The translations under genes were made by a program, and so were the position numbers. Of a stretch of 37,848 nt of DNA, positions 7,551 through 16,200 are shown piece after piece. The notes beneath the pieces were generated by a model that worked only from the letters and a program-made list of their open reading frames with translations, did not search any database and was not told the DNA's origin. The stretch is from assembly GCA_019417795.1 (NCBI GenBank), contig DXUR01000002.1, forward strand, positions 1 to 37,848. Direction: 5' to 3'. Numbering within the stretch: the first letter of the stretch is position 1; every line of letters starts with the position of its first letter. This DNA comes from Clostridiales bacterium (GTDB lineage: Bacteria; Bacillota_A; Clostridia; Oscillospirales; Oscillospiraceae).

Positions 7551-8150
7551 TCACGGCTGTTCGCCGAAAACATCATTGAGTAGGTCATCCACTTCTTTGT
7601 CAGAAGCGGTGTTGTCGGGTGTGCTTCCGCCCGGGTCGCTCGAAGCAAAGGCGTCGTTCAACATATCGTCGACCTCTTTATCCGAGGCCGTTCCTGAAAT
7701 GCTTCTCTGAATCTCAACGATCACCTCGGTCAGCGTCTTGTTGCCAAAACCCGCCGTCGATGGGTCACCGATGATTCCCATGATCTGCTTGTAGGCTTCA
7801 TCGCCCATCGGGTCTCCAGAGCCGCCTGTGCCAACGCTGATATTGGCCGGGAAGAGGATCTTGCTGGTAACATGCCAGCCCGTCGACTTCCGTTCCTCGC
7901 CCTTGACGCCATAAACGGCGATCTTCAGCGGGATACCGCCTTTCTTCAGGCATTCGCCCGGAATGTCACACTTGTCTTCGCTCAGCACAACAGCCATGCT
8001 GACACCGCCTGCCTCAAAGAGCGCAGTCTTTGCGAACCCGTCCCAATCCTTGCTGAAGGCGAATTCGACCGGATAAGGCGTCGCTGCGTTCTGGATCAGT
8101 GTAGTGTCCTCCACCAGCGTGGTGAAGCAGCTTTTGATCGCAATTTTCAA
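7551..8150 (-). CDS. Tail-fibre/baseplate protein with two TASDKEVDD motifs
   Basis: A 199-residue protein, most likely starting at TTG 8150: AAGGAGG lies eight bases upstream, and the in-phase ATG-like site is out of frame. The first 120 residues look like a beta-rich domain (FTTLVEDTTLIQNAATPYP..., VEFAFSKDWDGFAKTALFEA), reminiscent of N-terminal baseplate-attachment domains of Firmicutes phage fibres such as BppU. The C-terminus has two copies of a short acidic motif, TASDKEVDDMLNDAF and TASDKEVDDLLNDVFG, linked by a Gly/Ser/Pro stretch. Only one base separates the start from the stop of the gene before it. Function inferred from context. Confidence 0.65.
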   Translation of the reverse strand: MKIAIKSCFTTLVEDTTLIQNAATPYPVEFAFSKDWDGFAKTALFEAGGVSMAVVLSEDKCDIPGECLKKGGIPLKIAVYGVKGEERKSTGWHVTSKILFPANISVGTGGSGDPMGDEAYKQIMGIIGDPSTAGFGNKTLTEVIVEIQRSISGTASDKEVDDMLNDAFASSDPGGSTPDNTASDKEVDDLLNDVFGEQP

Positions 8151-8151
8151 A

Positions 8152-9444
8152 TCATTCGCCTCCTTCTTCGGCATTGACCGACAGTTCAAGACGCACGATG
8201 TTCACCGTGATGTCTTTAATCGGGTCGGTATCGTTCACAAATGTGATGAAGCCGGTCGTGGAGATGTCTTTCGGACGCACATTGCATTCGAGGTATTCTT
8301 CACGGCTGGCTTCATATGCATCAATGAGGTATTTGTACTTGGCAGCGGCCACAAGGCGGCTCTCCGCCACAGTGATGGAACCGTTCGACCATCCGGAGGC
8401 CGGCAGCACCAGATCGAAATGGATGCCGAGCACATCGCCCGTACCCGTTCCGTTCAGACCGTTGTAGACGGCGATGTTGTACTTGCTTCCGTCTGTCATC
8501 GTAACGGTGTAAATATCAGTCGAGCCGGGCGTATGATTGCCCTGCGTCAACTGAATGCTCTGAATACCGTTGCCGGTCGGGCCGGTCAGCTCGCAACTGA
8601 TGTTGGTGTTCACATAAGTGCCATTCTCAGCGTCCCAGATCCACCAGGTACCGTTCTCCGGCTTAGGCGGCTTGCCGCTGTACTGCTGTGCGGTCGCGGC
8701 GCTCTCTGCGGCAGACTCCTTGTAAGTCTTGGCGTTTGCCTCAGAGTTCTCGGCGGACTCCCGCGCGTTCTCGGCGGCCGTTTTAGCGGTCTGCGCCTTG
8801 TCACGGGCATCCACAGCAGCCGTTTTAGCAGCTTCGGCGTCCGTCTTCGATACAGCAGCGGCATCTTCCGATGCTTTTGCTCCATTTTGACTGTTCACCG
8901 CCGCGTCTCTTGCAGCTTCCGCAGCAGCACGGGCCTCTTCCGCTGCGTTGCGGTCAGCAGTAGCCTGTGCGCCCAGTGTCTCAGCCTCTGAGCGAATAGT
9001 TCTCACGCGCTCCTCGGCGGCCTTGACCTCTCCCTCTGCAAGCGTTGCCGCTGTCTTGGCGTCCGTGGCCTCCTGTGCCTTCTGCTTGGCAATCTCTTCC
9101 GAATTCTTCGCCTCTGTCTCAGATGCCTTAGCACCAGCGGCAGCTTCTTTTGCGTCCGCGGCCTGCTTGTTGACATTTTCCTCAGAGGTCTTGATGCTTC
9201 CCTCGGAGAGTGCAGCCGCGGCAGCGGATTCGGAGGCGCTTGTCGCCTTTTTGTCGGCATCTTCGGCGGACTTCTTGGCAGCCGCGGCATTTGCCTGTGC
9301 GGAATCCTTTGCTGTGGAGGCAAACTCCATCGCGCTGCTGGACTCCGTGTTCATCGCCGCCAGAGCATCATGGATGGAGCCGCGAACCTCTTCGCCATAA
9401 ATGGCGCTGAGGATTTTTTTCAGAAAGCTGCTGATATCAGCCAT
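8152..9444 (-). CDS. Ala-rich coiled-coil tail fibre
   Basis: A 430-residue fibre. After a conserved N-terminus (MADISSFLKKILSAIYGEEVRGSIHDAL, about 1-30) comes a stalk of some 215 residues built from Ala/Glu/Lys/Asp with regular spacing (AKxAAEEA, AKTAAENARESAENSEANAK), typical of a long trimeric coiled coil. Then come PENGTWWIWDAENGTYV (about 260-280), a collagen-like TGPTGNG, and a C-terminal beta-domain (about 345-425) shared with the protein at 6235-6621. It probably projects from the baseplate. The ATG at 9444 follows GGAAGGAGTGATTTAG. Confidence 0.78.
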   Translation of the reverse strand: MADISSFLKKILSAIYGEEVRGSIHDALAAMNTESSSAMEFASTAKDSAQANAAAAKKSAEDADKKATSASESAAAAALSEGSIKTSEENVNKQAADAKEAAAGAKASETEAKNSEEIAKQKAQEATDAKTAATLAEGEVKAAEERVRTIRSEAETLGAQATADRNAAEEARAAAEAARDAAVNSQNGAKASEDAAAVSKTDAEAAKTAAVDARDKAQTAKTAAENARESAENSEANAKTYKESAAESAATAQQYSGKPPKPENGTWWIWDAENGTYVNTNISCELTGPTGNGIQSIQLTQGNHTPGSTDIYTVTMTDGSKYNIAVYNGLNGTGTGDVLGIHFDLVLPASGWSNGSITVAESRLVAAAKYKYLIDAYEASREEYLECNVRPKDISTTGFITFVNDTDPIKDITVNIVRLELSVNAEEGGE

Positions 9445-9460
9445 CTAAATCACTCCTTCC

Positions 9461-9841
9461 TTAGTCCTCCAGCATCCAGTCAAGCAGCAGGATCTCCTCG
9501 CCGCTCAGACAGCCGATCGTATCTTCATACTTGGCAGTCATCAGCTCTACCTCATGCTCCATCTCATTGAACGGAGCAAGCTCGTCGCAGAAGGCCTTAA
9601 AATTAGGAGAGCCCACCTTGATGGAAATGGTTCCGGTCTCGTTGCCACTTTCATCCTTGTCAGGCTCTCCGTATTTGTTGATAAGGTCGTGTTTGAATGC
9701 TTCATACTCGGTCAAAGTAGTAGAAAGCATCCGGAAGTTCCTCGCGGCGATATAGCCGATCTTGTTGCGGAGCTGAAGAAGCGGCCGCAGGTTCTGGACC
9801 ATCACGACCATTTCTGAATTTTTAAGCTGTTTCTTCAACAT
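9461..9841 (-). CDS. DUF1617-like phage protein
   Basis: A 126-residue helical protein (MLKKQLKNSEMVVMVQNLRPLLQLRNKIGYIAARN...). Overall length, the N-terminal helix with repeated charged/hydrophobic pattern and the midway acidic GEPDKDESGNETG segment resemble DUF1617 proteins encoded next to tail-tip genes in Firmicutes phages. The start overlaps the stop of the upstream tail gene in a TAATG junction, so it is translationally coupled. Function unknown; family assignment is by general resemblance. Confidence 0.6.
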   Translation of the reverse strand: MLKKQLKNSEMVVMVQNLRPLLQLRNKIGYIAARNFRMLSTTLTEYEAFKHDLINKYGEPDKDESGNETGTISIKVGSPNFKAFCDELAPFNEMEHEVELMTAKYEDTIGCLSGEEILLLDWMLED

Positions 9842-12498
9842 TATCCCTCCTTTTGCTGAAGCAGTTCTTCGACCATTTGATAGAGTTTCTGGATCATGTG
9901 CGTATTGAGCGCAATAAGTTCGCCGTATCGGATGCTGTAACGGTAGTCCGTGAGACCATCTTCCAAAATCTCCAACACGGGGTCTTTAACGAGTGCGGCA
10001 AGTTGACTGGAGGTCAATCCAACATCGAGCATAGCCTGTTCCACATCTTGGGCGATAAATCCAAAATGAGTTCGCCCTGAGGTGCCTTTGTTGTACTTGA
10101 AAGTAGATGGCTTCAACGCCAGGAAAAACGCCTCGTAGGCTGAAAGGTCATAGTCGATCGTGTTCTTGATTCTAAGATCGGAACGAATAGTTGGCTCCTC
10201 ACTCATTGTGATGCCACCAGAAACGACAATATCTGCGCCGATTCCGGACATACGGGCTCCGGCATTGGTCACGATGATATAAGGATCATAGCCGGGGCCA
10301 TTGGAACCATACATCATAGAACCGTAAGTTGTATGCACACCGTCGGAACCGTGGCCCTTGCAGAATCCACCATAACCGCATGATAGGTCGATATAGTCAG
10401 CGTCGATCGTACCGGAGCGAATATAATTTGCATTGATATAGAGCCGGCCAGTCGTCGAATCACTGAAAATACCGAACTTCGTACCACCAGAGGTGAGCAC
10501 ATCAAACACATTCTGGTCAGTACACCGATCCTGATAGGCCCTGTTTGCTCTCGACCATGCGGCAGAAGCCTCATCATAAGCGTCGTTTGCGGTACTCTGC
10601 GCAGCGGAAGCGTTCGCATTCGCCGTGCTTGCCAGCGAGTAGGCGGGGTTGGAGGTGAGGTTCTGGTTCGTCACGGATGCCCAGTTGATCGTGCTTCCGG
10701 CGGACAGCGTCACCTTACCGTCTATGGTAACGGAGCCGCTGGAATCAACAGCAAATGTCGTGCGGACACCGTTGGTAACGGTAAGTCCGTAGACGCTCAG
10801 GTATTTGGACTTGAATCGCTCGTCGTCCATCATGCTGTTGCCCGCTCGGTCAAGGAAGTCAGAGGCCTGAACCACGCCCTTAAAGTTTCCGTCCACACCG
10901 ACCAGCGTACCGCTGAAGGTTCCTTTCGCCGCAGCCAGAGTACCCGCAAAGGTGCCTCGGCGTGCGGTCAGGTTGCCTTCCTCGTCAACGGTGAAGTTTC
11001 CGTCTCCAATGTTGATGGAGCCTTTCTTCATCGTCAGCTTGCCGCTCTCGAAGTCAAGCGAGAAGTTTCCGCCGTAATCTTTCAGCGTACCGGCGCGGAT
11101 CACATCGGCATTGAGAACGCCGGTCGTGATATAGTCTGCCACAATAGAACCATCCATTGTGATGGCAAGCCCAAAGGTCTTTCCATAATCCTTGGAGTAG
11201 CCAAGACCGTTCATGTTCCATTTCCAGAGCTTGTCGGCTTTGGTATAGTCGCGGATATTGGAAATATAAAGCGTGTCAGAACCATATTCGTCCCGTGTGA
11301 TCGTGATGTAGCCGGTCGTGGCCGCTGTCATGATCTGTGTGGCGTTTTCTTTTGCCTCTTTCAGGATGTTGTGCGCCTTGGGGAGACCCTCGATTTTCTC
11401 AAGGATAGCGGCGCTGATCTGGTTGTTCACACTGGTAAGGCTTGTATGCACCGTGTCGCCAAGCGTAAACTTGGTATTCTCCGGGCTGTCCAAAGGGATC
11501 TCCAGCTTCGTGACAGGAAATACACGGTCGAGGCCATGCGGCAGCGAGATCACGCGGATCTCGTCCAGCAGCTTCACTGCCTCCACATTCGCGTTGAGAT
11601 AATGGAGGTCAAGAGCACTGACTTCCAGTTCCATATTGTCGAACTGTAAGTCGGCAAGATATGCCTTCGCCTTTTCCAGCAGCGCTTCAGGATCAGAAAC
11701 GCTGTCCCATGTCACTGTTTTCTCGATCCAGCCATATGTTTTCACAGCCTCGGAGGACTGGACATAAAGGCTGCCCTCATTCACGCTCTCAACGGTCAGA
11801 TAGGCGTCCAGCGCCTCGATCTCGCTCTTGTCAAGCCTGTTGCCAAGCGGAACGATGACCGTTGCAAACTCCGTCATATCCCATCCCTTGGTGTGTTCGA
11901 TGAGGTTGGAGCCGAACTGGATCGTCTGGCTGCAAGTGTCGGGGTAATCTGCCAAATAGTCAAGATAGCGGATGCCGTCTTCTTTGCGTACTCGCAGATG
12001 ACCGCCGTACTGTGCCACCAACGCATTCAAGATCGTGATGGTCTTTTCATAGTTGGTGTAATAAGTCGGAAAATCTTCATCCACCACCGTAACAATGCCG
12101 ATAGTGAACTTCCGGTTGTTTCCGACCTTTGCATTGTGAATGGCGATCATCGCCTCAAGGTACTCACGGATCGTCCCTCCGACGTACTCCGCAGGCGGCT
12201 GTATGCTGTCGTTGAAGAATGCAAGCTCACCCTCGCAAGTAAGCACCCGGTTTAGGTAAAAGTCCTCGTTTTCAGAGAGGACGCGCCCCGCCCAGATCTC
12301 TTTTCCGTCCTTGTGGACGGCAATGTCGGTCACCATACGGATGATGGTGCTATATCCGAGATTGGAGGGCGGAACCGTCATCACGAAGGAACCGGCCGCA
12401 TTGTCTTCCAGCGTCAGCTTGGGGCTTGCAAGCTTCATGTTGTCCAACGCGAAGGCATCATTGTAGATGCAGACGCCATCGGCATAAACAGAATACAT
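9841..12498 (-). CDS. Tail-associated protein (Tal-like) with C-terminal S74 chaperone domain
   Basis: An 885-residue structural protein. The first 350 residues (MYSVYADGVCIYND...) resemble the tail-hub/prophage tail endopeptidase family that closes the tail tip after the distal tail protein. The middle holds short Gly-rich beta-repeats (FTVDEEGNLTARRGTFAGTLAAAKG-type) typical of elongated fibres. The last 113 residues are an intramolecular chaperone of endosialidase type (peptidase S74): SDLRIKN with S773 and K778 spaced five apart, then FGFIAQDVEQAM. In the family this domain trimerises the fibre and cuts itself off just before the Ser. It lies directly downstream of the distal tail gene; ATG 12498 follows GGGAGG. 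Confidence 0.85.
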   Translation of the reverse strand: MYSVYADGVCIYNDAFALDNMKLASPKLTLEDNAAGSFVMTVPPSNLGYSTIIRMVTDIAVHKDGKEIWAGRVLSENEDFYLNRVLTCEGELAFFNDSIQPPAEYVGGTIREYLEAMIAIHNAKVGNNRKFTIGIVTVVDEDFPTYYTNYEKTITILNALVAQYGGHLRVRKEDGIRYLDYLADYPDTCSQTIQFGSNLIEHTKGWDMTEFATVIVPLGNRLDKSEIEALDAYLTVESVNEGSLYVQSSEAVKTYGWIEKTVTWDSVSDPEALLEKAKAYLADLQFDNMELEVSALDLHYLNANVEAVKLLDEIRVISLPHGLDRVFPVTKLEIPLDSPENTKFTLGDTVHTSLTSVNNQISAAILEKIEGLPKAHNILKEAKENATQIMTAATTGYITITRDEYGSDTLYISNIRDYTKADKLWKWNMNGLGYSKDYGKTFGLAITMDGSIVADYITTGVLNADVIRAGTLKDYGGNFSLDFESGKLTMKKGSINIGDGNFTVDEEGNLTARRGTFAGTLAAAKGTFSGTLVGVDGNFKGVVQASDFLDRAGNSMMDDERFKSKYLSVYGLTVTNGVRTTFAVDSSGSVTIDGKVTLSAGSTINWASVTNQNLTSNPAYSLASTANANASAAQSTANDAYDEASAAWSRANRAYQDRCTDQNVFDVLTSGGTKFGIFSDSTTGRLYINANYIRSGTIDADYIDLSCGYGGFCKGHGSDGVHTTYGSMMYGSNGPGYDPYIIVTNAGARMSGIGADIVVSGGITMSEEPTIRSDLRIKNTIDYDLSAYEAFFLALKPSTFKYNKGTSGRTHFGFIAQDVEQAMLDVGLTSSQLAALVKDPVLEILEDGLTDYRYSIRYGELIALNTHMIQKLYQMVEELLQQKEG

Positions 12499-12501
12499 CG
12501 C

Positions 12502-13263
12502 TTACAACCTCCCTTGTCTGAAATCAACGGACACGGTCCCCGTTCCCTCATCAACCCAAAGATAGATCGTCCCGCCGTAGTCGCCAAACAGAATAAACTC
12601 AGGGATCTGAATGGTTCCATCCGGCAAAAGCTTTGTCAGGTCGATGCTGAGCTGACGGTTGACAAATCGGACATGAACGCCGCGTCCCTCACTGCTTTGC
12701 ACAATGAATCTGGGGCATACCGGAGCCCGTCCGTACATCACCGCGTCCAGCTCGATCTCTTTCATCTCAGTCGTCACCGCAATGTTGCGGAACAAAGCTG
12801 CCTGAATGACTCCATTTTGAAAGTTGAACGGGTCCCACAGCCAGTTGTCGATGGAGGAAAGGTTTTTCCACTTGTAAGGGCCGACATCGTAGTCGATGAC
12901 GAGCCGCGACCAGTCCTTTTCCGACTTCCAGGCGTTCACTGTGAAGCGCCCTTCGTAGAAATATTCAGGATCATCCTCAAGGATCGCCCGCATGGTCTGT
13001 CCGTGCAGATAGTCCATGATATCCGAGTATGCCATGTGCCATGGTTTGAAATCATTCATGACGATAAACTCGATAGACCCTGTCCGGTTCTGATACACCG
13101 GATACCCGGTGAGGGCTTGCGACAGATCAATGACGCCGTCCCCACCGGGAATGTCCAGAGTCTTCACCTTTTGTGCAGGTGGATTGAATAGCGGACGGGA
13201 AGCGGGGACAAGCCGCCAATCGTCCCATGTGTTCTTATCGCCAAATGTGATCGAATGGTACAA
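12502..13263 (-). CDS. Distal tail protein (Dit-like)
   Basis: A 253-residue protein beginning (M)YHSITFGDKNTWDDW. It carries the usual early pattern of Firmicutes phage distal tail proteins (SRPLFNPPAQK, VKTLDIPGGDGVIDLS). These form a ring between tail tube and tip. I place the start at TTG 13263: AGGGGG lies a few bases upstream, and only one base separates it from the tape-measure stop. A GTG at 13344 would force an 80-base overlap and adds residues unlike the family. It is followed by the Tal-like gene, the standard order. Confidence 0.82.
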   Translation of the reverse strand: MYHSITFGDKNTWDDWRLVPASRPLFNPPAQKVKTLDIPGGDGVIDLSQALTGYPVYQNRTGSIEFIVMNDFKPWHMAYSDIMDYLHGQTMRAILEDDPEYFYEGRFTVNAWKSEKDWSRLVIDYDVGPYKWKNLSSIDNWLWDPFNFQNGVIQAALFRNIAVTTEMKEIELDAVMYGRAPVCPRFIVQSSEGRGVHVRFVNRQLSIDLTKLLPDGTIQIPEFILFGDYGGTIYLWVDEGTGTVSVDFRQGRL

Positions 13264-13264
13264 C

Positions 13265-16200
13265 TTAAATCCCCCTTCCTCTTTGTGTAGACCGCTGCCC
13301 GAGCGCCACATCCATCGGTTCAGCAAGTTCGCCGACGAGCGCACCGGTGTTCAGCACAACACGCAGCTTCTCCATGCGTTCCAGCATCGAAGCCATCTCA
13401 CCTCGAAGCGTGCGGAGTTCAGCCACAACATCGTCATTGTCGATGGAAATTGTTGTCTGGCTGCTTCCGCCGCGCTGTGCCTCAAATGCAACGGCAGCCT
13501 GCCCGACAAGGCCGACCGCTCGCTGCGAATAGAATAGGTTGTTCAAGGCGTCTGCTCCGGCCGATACGGCAGATAGATCCAGAACAGGACGGATCACCGG
13601 CTCCATATCGAACCCGCCGCTCACAATGTCGGCAATGGTCTGAAGCACGCCGGAAAGACCGCCCTCAGCCGACTCCGCCATCTCAGAACCGGCCGCATAA
13701 GAGCGGTCAACATAGTCCTGAAGACCTTTTACGAAACCAAGACCAGTGTAGTTACCGATCTCACGGAACACCCTCGACGGAGAGTGGATGTCCAGTGTCG
13801 ACTTCGCCGCCTGTACGCCTGCAAGAGCCAGTTGCGTGATCTCATCAACAAAGCTGGACTTCTCAGACTGAACGCCTTCAGTAAGCCCCTTGACGATCTG
13901 CTTGCCGGTCTTATCCCAGCCAGCTTCCGTCAGAACCTTCTGCGCCGTGTCGGCCATCTCCTGAAGCTCATCCTCAGTATTGTTCTTGATAAGACCAACC
14001 TTTTCCTCAAAGCTTCTGCGGAGCTGTTCCAACTGAGCGTTGGCGTCTTCCGTGACCTGATTCATCTTCTCCTGCCAGAGAGCACGATACTCGGTAAGCT
14101 CCTGATCGGCCTCCTCGCGGAGTTTTGCAATATTCTGCTGGGTCTCTTCGCGCAGCCCCTCTAATTCGCCGACCGCCTGCTCGCGAGCCATTGCGTGCTT
14201 GACCTTCCAGAGGTCAGCATACTTCTCAAGCTCAGAGTCGCTCATGTTGTTCAGCGCCTTAATCTGGGCGATCGCGTCAGGACCCATATCCTGAAGTTCC
14301 TCGATAAGGTCACTGTCAAGTCCTCTGCCGGCAAGAGACTCTAAAATATCCTGCCATTCGCCAAATTCCTTGACCTGACCCTCAAGATTCTTCATCAGGG
14401 TGTCGCCGCTGACCTCATCACGCTCCTTCACAGCGTCAAAGAGGCCATAGGACTTATAGAGGGAATCCTCGCGGGATTTCAGAGCATTCTCGTACTTGTC
14501 GTTCTCGGCCTGAATATCGCTCGCCAGTTGCGCGTTGATCGACTTTACCTTATCGGCGTACTCTTCCTCCAGGTCGAGCCGCTTCTGGTTCGCCTCGCTC
14601 TGCACAGACTGCACATCAGAGATATACTGTTTCTGTGCGTCGCTGATCTCTCTCTCTAACTGGTAAACTTGCAGGTCGAGCTTCTTCCGCAGCTCTGTCC
14701 CCTTGGCATATCGGCTCTGAACACGCTTATAAGCAGCCAGTTCCTCCGCAAGGGTCAGCTTGTTATACGATTTCTGCTCTTCGATCCAGTTCATCGAATA
14801 CTGATAAGTGGCCGTAACCAACTCATTTTGAACACGATAGACCTCACGGTCGATCTGCTTTCGTTCCTCACTGCCCTCGCGGTATTTCTTCTGGAGCGTT
14901 TCCCATCCAGCAAGCTCCTCTTTCAAGCTGAGCTCGCTGTAATATTTCCGATCTTCCGCCCAATCCTTAAAGGAGTCGAGTCCCTTCTGCGCGACCTTGA
15001 TGGCTTCATCACTCATCTTTGCCGCAGCCGAAGAAACCGGAACGATAGCATTGTTGATACCGATGGTCATACCCTCGCCAATGTTTTTACCAAGCTCGAT
15101 AAACTCGCGGGAGGGAGAATGGCTGTCCAGCGCCTTCTTTGCCGCATTCAACGCCGCAAGACCCAGATCACGGCCCGCCTGAGAGGCGCCGCTCAGCTTC
15201 GAGCGGATGCCGTTGATAAAGCCCTGCGAAACATTCCTGCCGGCTTCGTTGAACTGATCCTTGTAGTTGTTCACTTCTGCCACAACGACCAGCATGACAG
15301 ACTGCATCGCCGTCCGCACGGAAGCACCGTTGCTGCGGATCGTGGTGCTGAAGCCGACCATCATCTGCACGACCGCGGTATTCATGCTCGTGGTATGTGC
15401 TTTCACGGTCGCGGCCATCGCAAGCATCAGCTCAGCCATCGCCACATTAACGATCGTCTGGTTCTGCCGGATGGTCGTGCCTGCGGAATTGAGCATATAG
15501 ATGACCGCCGTGCTCACGGTAGCTCCACTGTTATAGAAGGCGTCGGTAAAGTTTTGGATACTTGTGTTTGCCAGCAGAACCAGCGCATTCGTAAAGTTCA
15601 CAAATGCATACTGATCCATATTCTTCACCGTATCGGCAAGCGCCACCAGCTTCTCGACCTGTGTGATCGCGCTGGAGAGCTTGCTCATGTTGATACCCTC
15701 GATAGAGGCGGAGTAAGCCGCAAGACCATTGCCGAAAAGAACGAGCTGGTCGCCGAAGTCGGCAATGCTGTTGTCTCCGGTGAAGAAACTCACAAGCCCG
15801 CCGCAGTTCGGAATGGTATTGGATAGTTCCACGAGCGCCTTACCGGCAGAAGCGGAATTGCTGACAGCACCGACATCCATTCCTTTGACAGCGAGAGAGT
15901 AGTCCTTCATGGCCTTTCCGAACGGAACCAACTGCTCTCCAAACTTGTCCATGTCATTCTCACCGGCAAAGAAGCCGACTACACCGCCGCTGTTCGGCAG
16001 CGTTGTGGCCATCTCTGCAAGTGCCTTACCGGCAGTCGCCGCTTTGGAAACAAGGTCGGCGTCCATCCCGCTGATGGCGTTGCTGAACTCCGCCATGCTT
16101 TCTCCGAACGGAACGAGCTCATCAGCAAAATCCGAAAGAGAAGAACTACCCGTGAACCAGGACGCAATACCCTGCACAAGCTCGGCCTTCGTCAGCAGCA

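Noticed and set aside
8700..9340. Repeated GC-rich words suggesting a CRISPR or tandem DNA repeat
   Set aside because: The repetition comes from Ala/Glu/Lys codons of the coiled-coil fibre. There is no constant repeat with regular spacers.
13109..15826. Several plus-strand ORFs over the tape measure gene
   Set aside because: All are antisense shadows of a continuous 2395-codon gene with tape-measure motifs.
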